From assembly GCF_001578805.1 (NCBI RefSeq), contig NZ_KQ969157.1, positions 151,377 to 193,705 of the forward strand: 42,329 nucleotides of DNA, read 5' to 3'. The notes under the pieces were generated by a model. The model was not told the origin of the DNA. It did not search any database and was given only the letters and a program-made list of their open reading frames with translations. A program made the translations under genes and the position numbers. Source of the DNA: Streptococcus sp. DD10 (GTDB lineage: Bacteria > Bacillota > Bacilli > Lactobacillales > Streptococcaceae). The stretch's first letter is position 1, and the number at the start of each line of letters is the position of its first letter. Shown here in pieces: positions 34,912 to 42,329 of the stretch.

Positions 34912-37530
34912 ATGAAACAACTATCTAGTGCACAAGTACGCCAACTATGGTTAGACTTCTGGGCCAGCAAAGGCCACGCTGTAGAACCATCTGTTAGCTT
35001 GGTTCCAGTAAACGACCCAACTCTTTTGTGGATCAACTCAGGGGTTGCGACTCTTAAAAAATATTTCGATGGAACTGTCATTCCAGAAAATCCTCGGATT
35101 ACTAACTCGCAAAAAGCGATTCGTACTAACGACATCGAAAATGTAGGGAAGACTGCACGTCACCATACCATGTTTGAAATGTTGGGGAACTTCTCTATCG
35201 GGGATTACTTCCGTGATGAAGCCATCACTTGGGCTTATGAGCTCTTGACCAGTCCTGAGTGGTTTGATTTCCCAGCTGAAAAACTGTACATGACCTACTA
35301 TCCTGACGATAAAGATTCTTACAACCGCTGGATTGAAGTAGGAGTAGATCCAAGTCACTTGATTCCAATCGAGGACAACTTCTGGGAAATCGGTGCGGGA
35401 CCTTCTGGACCAGATACTGAAATCTTCTTTGACCGTGGAGAAGCCTTTGACCCAGAAAATATCGGTATTCGCCTGCTTGCAGAAGATATTGAAAACGACC
35501 GTTACATCGAAATCTGGAACATCGTTTTGTCACAATTTAACGCTGATCCTGCGGTTCCTCGTAGTGAGTACAAAGAATTGCCACACAAAAATATTGATAC
35601 GGGCGCTGGTTTGGAGCGTTTGGTGGCGGTGATTCAAGGAGCTAAGACAAACTTTGAAACGGACCTCTTCATGCCGATCATTCGTGAAGTGGAGAAATTG
35701 TCTGGTAAGGTCTACGATCCAGATGGCGACAACATGAGCTTTAAGGTCATCGCAGACCACATCCGTTCTCTTTCATTTGCCATCGGTGATGGTGCCCTTC
35801 CTGGAAATGAAGGTCGTGGTTATGTTCTTCGTCGTTTGCTCCGTCGTGCTTCTATGCATGGTCAAAAATTGGGCATCAACGAGCCTTTCCTTTACAAACT
35901 CGTTCCAACGGTTGGAAAAATCATGGAAAGCTACTACCCAGAAGTGCTTGAAAAACGGGACTTTATCGAAAAAATTATCAAGAGCGAGGAGGAATCCTTT
36001 GCTCGTACCTTACACTCAGGTCAACATTTTGCCCAAGGTATCGTAGCAGACTTGAAAGAAAAAGGTCAATCTGTCATTGCTGGTTCAGATGTCTTCAAAC
36101 TCTATGATACTTATGGATTCCCAGTGGAATTGACGGAAGAAATCGCTGAAGAAGCGGGCATGACGGTAGATCGTGAAGGTTTTGAAGCAGCCATGAAGGA
36201 ACAGCAAGAGCGGGCGCGTGCATCAGCTGTCAAGGGTGGCTCTATGGGCATGCAGAATGAAACCCTTCAAAACATCACTGTGGAAAGTGTCTTCAACTAC
36301 AATGCCAGCCAATTGCCTTCTAAGTTGGTGGCTATCGTAGCGGACAATGCTGAAGTAGAAGCTGTATCTGAAGGAACTGCCTCTCTTATCTTTGCAGAGA
36401 CTCCATTCTACGCTGAAATGGGTGGACAGGTAGCTGACCACGGACAAATCTTGGATGAGTCAGGTAAGGTCATGGCTACTGTGACAAATGTTCAAAAAGC
36501 TCCAAACGGACAAGCTCTTCACACTGTTGACGTCCTTGCACCGCTTGCCTTAAACCAAGAATATACGCTGGCAATCGATACAAATCGTCGTCACCGGGTC
36601 ATGAAAAACCACACTGCGACTCACTTGCTTCACGCGGCCCTTCACAATATCCTTGGACACCACGCAACACAAGCAGGATCACTTAACGAAGTCGAATTCC
36701 TTCGCTTTGACTTCACACACTTCCAAGCCGTAACTCCTGAAGAATTGCGCGCGATTGAAGAGCAAGTCAATGAGAAAATCTGGGAAGCTCTTGCGGTTAA
36801 GACCGTTGAGACAGACATTGATACTGCTAAAGAAATGGGAGCCATGGCTCTCTTTGGTGAGAAATACGGTAAAGAAGTCCGTGTTGTGACGATCGGTGAT
36901 TACTCTATCGAACTTTGTGGTGGTACCCACGTTGGCAACACTTCTGAGATTGGCCTCTTCAAGATTGTCAAAGAAGAAGGGATTGGATCAGGAACTCGTC
37001 GTATCTTGGCAGTGACTGGTAAGGAAGCCTTTGAAGCTTATCGTGAACAAGAAGACGCTTTGAAAGCTGTCGCAGCAACCTTGAAAGCCCCCCAACTCAA
37101 GGAAGTACCTCATAAGGTTGAAGGACTTCAAGAACAACTTCGTCAGCTCCAAAAAGAAAATGCTGAGTTGAAAGAAAAAGTTGCAGCAGCTGCCGCAGGC
37201 GATGTCTTCAAGGATGTGAAGGAAGTCAACGGACACCGTTACATTGCTAGCCAAGTTTCTGTATCAGATGCAGGCGCCCTTCGTACCTTTGCGGACAACT
37301 GGAAACAAAAAGACTACTCTGATCTTCTTGTCCTAGTTGCCGCTATCGGTGACAAGGTGAACGTTCTTGTAGCAAGCAAGACAAAAGATGTGCATGCAGG
37401 AAACCTTGTCAAAGAATTGGCTCCAATCGTTGATGGACGTGGTGGTGGTAAACCAGACATGGCCATGGCAGGAGGAAGCAACCAAGCCAAAATCCAAGAG
37501 CTGTTGGATGCAGTTGCAACTAAACTTTAG
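34912..37530 (+). CDS. alaS: Alanyl-tRNA synthetase
   Basis: An 872-aa AlaRS of normal length. N-terminal class II aminoacylation domain (about 1-240; [19 protein letters not shown] at ~305), editing domain with HTATHLLH (near 567) and CGGTH (near 668) metal-binding motifs, a helical coiled segment (~730-760), and a C-terminal DHHA1/C-Ala domain ending [12 protein letters not shown]. It charges tRNA-Ala and clears mischarged Ser/Gly. AAGGAG precedes the ATG. The codon choice is notably GC-richer and more biased than its neighbours, as in a highly expressed gene. Confidence 0.98.
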   Translation: MKQLSSAQVRQLWLDFWASKGHAVEPSVSLVPVNDPTLLWINSGVATLKKYFDGTVIPENPRITNSQKAIRTNDIENVGKTARHHTMFEMLGNFSIGDYFRDEAITWAYELLTSPEWFDFPAEKLYMTYYPDDKDSYNRWIEVGVDPSHLIPIEDNFWEIGAGPSGPDTEIFFDRGEAFDPENIGIRLLAEDIENDRYIEIWNIVLSQFNADPAVPRSEYKELPHKNIDTGAGLERLVAVIQGAKTNFETDLFMPIIREVEKLSGKVYDPDGDNMSFKVIADHIRSLSFAIGDGALPGNEGRGYVLRRLLRRASMHGQKLGINEPFLYKLVPTVGKIMESYYPEVLEKRDFIEKIIKSEEESFARTLHSGQHFAQGIVADLKEKGQSVIAGSDVFKLYDTYGFPVELTEEIAEEAGMTVDREGFEAAMKEQQERARASAVKGGSMGMQNETLQNITVESVFNYNASQLPSKLVAIVADNAEVEAVSEGTASLIFAETPFYAEMGGQVADHGQILDESGKVMATVTNVQKAPNGQALHTVDVLAPLALNQEYTLAIDTNRRHRVMKNHTATHLLHAALHNILGHHATQAGSLNEVEFLRFDFTHFQAVTPEELRAIEEQVNEKIWEALAVKTVETDIDTAKEMGAMALFGEKYGKEVRVVTIGDYSIELCGGTHVGNTSEIGLFKIVKEEGIGSGTRRILAVTGKEAFEAYREQEDALKAVAATLKAPQLKEVPHKVEGLQEQLRQLQKENAELKEKVAAAAAGDVFKDVKEVNGHRYIASQVSVSDAGALRTFADNWKQKDYSDLLVLVAAIGDKVNVLVASKTKDVHAGNLVKELAPIVDGRGGGKPDMAMAGGSNQAKIQELLDAVATKL

Positions 37531-37608
37531 TTATTCTTATGATGGTAGGAAGAAAATCAGCGATTAAACTTGTTTTGATGATTCCAAGTTTTCAAGTGTA
37601 ATCAGTAC

Positions 37609-37643
37609 AAAAAGAGGTTAGGAAAAAATCCTAACCTCTTTTT
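37609..37643. terminator. Bidirectional terminator between alaS and ldh
   Basis: A perfect 15-bp inverted repeat AAAAAGAGGTTAGGA/TCCTAACCTCTTTTT with a 5-nt A loop, serving both convergent genes. The remaining ~150 bases before ldh (37644-37790) hold nothing I can identify. Confidence 0.92.
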
Positions 37644-37790
37644 GGGTAGTTAAATCAATAGAAATCCAGTTATTCATTTTGATATGGTTTGTTGAAAATA
37701 CTAAAACCCCCGTTTCCTGAAAGATTTTCAAGAAATAGAGGTTAGTTAATGACTTAAATAAAATAAGTAGTCAGTAATTAAAAGAATGAA

Positions 37791-38856
<1,066 letters not shown>

Positions 38857-38879
38857 GAAGAAACGAATATGGTTAATCA

Positions 38880-38893
38880 TGTAAACGTTTTTA
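38880..38893. promoter_or_regulatory. Candidate cre (CcpA) site between ldh and gyrA
   Basis: TGTAAACGTTTTTA differs from the cre pattern TGWAANCGNTNWCA at one position. It is centred about 66 bp upstream of the predicted ldh start, a location compatible with CcpA activation of ldh. One-mismatch matches occur by chance in AT-rich DNA. Confidence 0.4.
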
Positions 38894-38929
38894 TATACTA
38901 TCCCTAAAGATGAAAATAAAAGGGAAATG

Positions 38930-38938
38930 TGGTATAAT
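38930..38938 (+). promoter_or_regulatory. gyrA promoter
   Basis: TGGTATAAT with hexamer 38933-38938; possible -35 ATGAAA (38910-38915) at 17-bp spacing. Confidence 0.7.
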
Positions 38939-38975
38939 GATGAAGATATATCCAGAAAAGAAAGGCATTTTTAAA

Positions 38976-41444
38976 ATGCAAGATAAAAATCTAGTCAATG
39001 TTAATTTGACCAAGGAGATGAAGACCAGCTTTATCGATTATGCCATGAGTGTTATCGTAGCGCGGGCGTTACCAGATGTTCGTGATGGTCTTAAGCCGGT
39101 TCATCGTCGGATCCTCTATGGGATGAACGAGTTAGGTGTTTCACCAGATAAACCACATAAAAAGTCAGCACGTATTACAGGGGATGTCATGGGGAAATAC
39201 CACCCACACGGTGACTCTTCTATTTATGAAGCTATGGTTCGAATGGCACAGTGGTGGAGCTACCGTTATATGTTAGTTGACGGCCACGGGAACTTTGGCT
39301 CAATGGATGGTGATGGGGCCGCAGCACAGCGTTATACAGAAGCTCGGATGAGTAAGATTGCGCTTGAAATGTTGCGAGATATTAACAAGAATACTGTTAA
39401 TTTTGCTGATAACTATGACGCTAGTGAGCGGGAACCAGTTGTTCTTCCAGCGCGATTTCCTAATCTTTTAGTTAATGGTGCAACTGGAATTGCAGTTGGG
39501 ATGGCTACGAATATACCTCCACATAACTTAGGGGAAACAATTGACGCTGTTAAGCTTGTCATGGATAAACCAGACATCACCACTCGTGAACTTATGGAAG
39601 TGCTTCCTGGACCCGATTTTCCAACAGGTGCTTTGGTTATGGGGAAGTCTGGTATCCATAAGGCTTATGAGACAGGAAAAGGTTCCATTGTATTACGAGC
39701 TCGAACGGAAATTGAAGAAACAAAAACAGGACGTGAACGGATTGTCGTTACTGAATTTCCATACATGGTAAATAAAACCAAGGTGCATGAGCATATTGTT
39801 CGACTCGCAAATGAAAAGCGTATAGAGGGAATTACTGCTGTTAGAGATGAGTCCAATCGTGAAGGTGTTCGTTTTGTCATCGAGGTGAAGCGAGATGCTT
39901 CTGCAAATGTCATTTTAAACAATCTCTTTAAAATGACTCAGATGCAGACAAATTTTGGCTTTAATATGTTGGCCATCCAAAATGGTGTTCCAAAGATTCT
40001 ATCTTTGCGTGAAATCTTAGAGGCCTATATTGAGCATCAAAAAGAAGTTGTGACTAGACGAACTCTCTTTGATAAAGAAAAAGCAGAAGCTCGTGCTCAT
40101 ATTTTAGAAGGTCTCTTGATTGCATTGGATCACATCGATGAGGTTATTCGGATTATTCGTGCAAGCGAGACGGATGCAGAAGCTCAAGCAGAGTTGATGA
40201 GCAAGTTTAAGCTTTCAGAACGGCAAAGTTTAGCCATTCTTGATATGCGACTACGCCGTTTGACTGGCTTGGAACGTGATAAAATTCAGTCTGAATACGA
40301 TGAACTTCTAGCCTTGATTGCTGATTTAACTGATATTTTAGCTAAACCAGAGCGTGTTGTGACGATAATAAAAGAAGAGTTAGATGAAGTGAAGCGTAAG
40401 TTTAATGACAGTCGTAGAACAGAACTTATGGTTGGAGAAGTCCTTTCTCTTGAAGATGAAGATTTGATTGAAGAAACTAAGGTTCTCATTACACTTTCAA
40501 ATAAAGGCTATATCAAGCGTCTCGATCAGTCTGAATTTACAGCTCAAAGACGTGGTGGACGTGGAGTACAAGGTACGGGAGTTAAAGATGATGACTTTGT
40601 GCGTGAATTAGTTTCAACTAGTACCCACGATTATCTTTTCTTTTTTACAAATAAAGGTCGTGTCTATCGATTGAAAGGTTATGAGATCCCTGAGTACGGG
40701 CGTACTGCAAAAGGATTGCCTGTGGTTAATCTCCTTAAACTAGATGAAGGGGAGACGATTCAAACAATTATCAATGTTGAAAAAGAAAATCGCAAAGGGG
40801 CTTATCTTTTCTTTACAACTCGTCATGGTTTAGTTAAGCGGACAAGTGTTGCTGAATTTGCTAATATCCGACAAAATGGTCTTAAAGCTCTAAATCTTAA
40901 AGATGGTGATGAATTAATAAATGTTTTCTTAACATCAGACGACGCAGAAGTCATGATTGGCACGAAGTATGGTTACGCAGTTCGATTTAAAGTTGACTTG
41001 ATTCGAAATATGGGACGTTCGGCAGCTGGTGTTAAGGGTGTTAGTCTACGTGAAGGAGATGCGGTTGTCGGAGCAAGTACGATTCATTCTGATGATGAGG
41101 TACTCATTATTACAGAAAATGGCTACGGTAAGCGAACTTCAGCAACTGAGTATCCAACTAAAGGTCGAGGCGGTAAGGGGATGAAAACCGCCAATATCAC
41201 CGAAAAAAATGGTCCTCTTGCAGGACTCATAATGGTAAAAGGTGACGAGGATTTGATGATTATCACTGATACGGGAGTAGTGATAAGAACGAATGTCGCC
41301 AATATTTCACAAACAGGACGGGCCACTCTGGGAGTTAAAGTGATGCGTCTTGATCAAGAAGCTAAAATTATGACCTTCACCAGCGTTGCTGCGGAAGAAA
41401 AAGAAGAGAATGGGACAGAAAGTGAAAAAACAGAAAGTGAATAA
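38976..41444 (+). CDS. gyrA: DNA gyrase subunit A
   Basis: An 822-aa GyrA starting [16 protein letters not shown]. The start has AAAGG 10 nt upstream; an in-frame ATG at 38910 lies before the -10 and is excluded. Breakage-reunion domain with catalytic Tyr120 ([11 protein letters not shown]), six-bladed C-terminal beta-pinwheel with the GyrA-box [10 protein letters not shown], and an acidic tail. The quinolone-resistance region reads HGDSSIYEA with Ser81 and Glu85 (pneumococcal numbering), i.e. without the usual resistance substitutions. srtA follows after 2 nt. Confidence 0.98.
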   Translation: MQDKNLVNVNLTKEMKTSFIDYAMSVIVARALPDVRDGLKPVHRRILYGMNELGVSPDKPHKKSARITGDVMGKYHPHGDSSIYEAMVRMAQWWSYRYMLVDGHGNFGSMDGDGAAAQRYTEARMSKIALEMLRDINKNTVNFADNYDASEREPVVLPARFPNLLVNGATGIAVGMATNIPPHNLGETIDAVKLVMDKPDITTRELMEVLPGPDFPTGALVMGKSGIHKAYETGKGSIVLRARTEIEETKTGRERIVVTEFPYMVNKTKVHEHIVRLANEKRIEGITAVRDESNREGVRFVIEVKRDASANVILNNLFKMTQMQTNFGFNMLAIQNGVPKILSLREILEAYIEHQKEVVTRRTLFDKEKAEARAHILEGLLIALDHIDEVIRIIRASETDAEAQAELMSKFKLSERQSLAILDMRLRRLTGLERDKIQSEYDELLALIADLTDILAKPERVVTIIKEELDEVKRKFNDSRRTELMVGEVLSLEDEDLIEETKVLITLSNKGYIKRLDQSEFTAQRRGGRGVQGTGVKDDDFVRELVSTSTHDYLFFFTNKGRVYRLKGYEIPEYGRTAKGLPVVNLLKLDEGETIQTIINVEKENRKGAYLFFTTRHGLVKRTSVAEFANIRQNGLKALNLKDGDELINVFLTSDDAEVMIGTKYGYAVRFKVDLIRNMGRSAAGVKGVSLREGDAVVGASTIHSDDEVLIITENGYGKRTSATEYPTKGRGGKGMKTANITEKNGPLAGLIMVKGDEDLMIITDTGVVIRTNVANISQTGRATLGVKVMRLDQEAKIMTFTSVAAEEKEENGTESEKTESE

Positions 41445-41446
41445 TC

Positions 41447-42181
41447 ATGTCTCAAAAAAATAAAAAATCAAAACACCTACTTAGCAATGTTATTGCAAGT
41501 TTTCTACTCATATTGTCTCTTGGCTTAATCTTTAATACTTCTATTCGAAATACTCTCATGGCTTGGACAACGAACAAGTATCAGGTTAAGAATGTCTCGA
41601 AAGAAGAAATTGACAAAAATAAAGAAAGTCAAGCAACCTATAATTTTGAAGATGTTCAATCGCTTTCTACAGAGTCTGTCTTAAAAGCACAGTGGGAAGC
41701 ACAGCAGTTACCTGTGATTGGTGGGATTTCAATTCCAGATCTCAAGTTAAATCTTCCAATTTTTAAAGGACTTGAGAATGCTGGTTTATACTATGGCGCA
41801 GGTACAATGAAGGAAGGCCAACAGATGGGACAAGGGAATTATGCCTTGGCAAGCCATCATGTTTTTGGGATTACAGGAGCAAATGATATGCTCTTTTCGC
41901 CCCTTGAGCGTTCAAAAACGGGGATGAAGATTTATTTAACCGATAAAGAAAAAGTATACACCTACACTATTACAAGTGTTGAAACAGTAACACCGGATCG
42001 AGTAGATGTAGTTGAAGATATTGAAGGACAAACAGAGATTACTCTGGTTACCTGTGAGGATGCAGCAGCAACTTACAGAACCATTGTTAAGGGAACTTTT
42101 GATGGTGAGGTTGCGTATGATCAAGCCCCACAAGATGTTCTTGATTCCTTTAATACTAGCTATAACCAAATGCAATTGTAG
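41447..42181 (+). CDS. srtA: Sortase A
   Basis: A 244-aa class A sortase that anchors LPXTG proteins to peptidoglycan. N-terminal membrane helix (about 11-30), beta-barrel with catalytic His137 (ALASHH), Cys203 (TLVTCEDAAATYR) and Arg211, at the spacing seen in S. pyogenes SrtA. It starts 2 nt after gyrA and is likely co-transcribed; the gyrA-srtA linkage is typical for streptococci. Confidence 0.97.
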   Translation: MSQKNKKSKHLLSNVIASFLLILSLGLIFNTSIRNTLMAWTTNKYQVKNVSKEEIDKNKESQATYNFEDVQSLSTESVLKAQWEAQQLPVIGGISIPDLKLNLPIFKGLENAGLYYGAGTMKEGQQMGQGNYALASHHVFGITGANDMLFSPLERSKTGMKIYLTDKEKVYTYTITSVETVTPDRVDVVEDIEGQTEITLVTCEDAAATYRTIVKGTFDGEVAYDQAPQDVLDSFNTSYNQMQL

Positions 42182-42192
42182 TCAATATTTAG

Positions 42193-42220
42193 AGGCTGGG
42201 AACAGAGTGTCCAGCCTTTT
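42193..42220 (+). terminator. Terminator after gyrA-srtA
   Basis: AGGCTGG (42193-42199) and CCAGCCT (42211-42217) with an 11-nt loop, then TTTT. Confidence 0.85.
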
Positions 42221-42329
42221 ATGGAACTTAACGGTATAACGGAGTGATTTAATGTTCCGGTCCCATTTTAAGCTGTGTAGAGGTAGGTGGAAGTTTAAAA
42301 GATCAGAACTTTTTAAATTTTTCAACTTG
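42221..42329. other. Unassigned end of window
   Basis: No gene or known repeat is recognised. A minus-strand frame stays open from the window edge to about 42182, but it has no recognisable protein similarity and crosses the srtA terminator. Confidence 0.4.

Noticed and set aside
38910-38975. N-terminal extension of gyrA from ATG 38910
   Set aside because: It spans the gyrA -10 box. ATG 38976 gives the normal 822-aa protein.
42182-42329. Minus-strand open frame reaching the window edge, possibly a transposase end
   Set aside because: The translated residues match no family I recognise, and the frame crosses the srtA terminator.

Overview
The window is a low-GC Firmicute chromosome, almost certainly a mitis-group Streptococcus (the pneumoniae/mitis/oralis/infantis neighbourhood). 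The evidence is the ldh < > gyrA-srtA block, cmk-infC-rpmI-rplT, a pneumococcus-type PgdA, uridine kinase, an alanine T-box before alaS, two BOX repeats, and many extended -10 promoters of the form TGnTATAAT. I do not assign a species.

Region 1 (1-16.2 kb) is a rhamnose-polysaccharide cell-wall locus. It starts inside rmlD/rfbD. The first transcription unit (358-4503) holds a Wzx-like flippase, a GT2 transferase, a pair resembling GacI (DPM1-like GT2) and GacJ (DUF2304), and another GT2-like transferase; it ends at a terminator near 4.52-4.55 kb. A second promoter then drives rgpA-rgpB-rgpC-rgpD, a 552-aa GT4 transferase, rgpF, a DUF2142 polytopic protein and a GacH/LtaS-like phosphoglycerol transferase. 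The likely logic is that RgpA, RgpB and RgpF build the rhamnan on a lipid carrier in the cytoplasm and RgpC/RgpD export it. The GacI/GacJ-flippase-DUF2142 set would add side-chain sugar outside the membrane, and the GacH-like enzyme would add glycerol phosphate. Base composition is mosaic: AT-rich blocks at 0.3-2.6 kb, about 8.3-10.4 kb and 12.1-15.65 kb are set between higher-GC core genes, with shifts inside rgpD and inside the gacH-like gene.

Region 2 (16.2-19.5 kb) holds an EbsA-like membrane protein, a convergent ferredoxin, a LysM protein, cmk, and the infC-rpmI-rplT operon. The operon has its own strong promoter, a structured leader with an attenuator, and an infC that probably starts at ATA.

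Region 3 (19.5-26.2 kb) contains an intergenic stretch with a BOX element and palindromes, then gloA, pgdA, a second BOX, a minus-strand Gfo/Idh-helicase pair, udk, a DUF1275 protein and tRNA-Ser(GGA).

Region 4 (26.2-42.3 kb) contains a metallophosphoesterase, queG, prfB with its programmed +1 frameshift, ftsE-ftsX, ligA, a DagK-type lipid kinase, an alanine T-box upstream of a LURP-one-like gene and alaS, then ldh (minus strand), gyrA and srtA. Several genes here and in region 2 (fer, the phosphoesterase, queG, ligA) have a -10 box only 6-7 nt before the start codon and look leaderless.

No CRISPR array, insertion sequence, prophage or restriction system was seen. The most interesting material is the mosaic polysaccharide locus and the non-standard translation starts.
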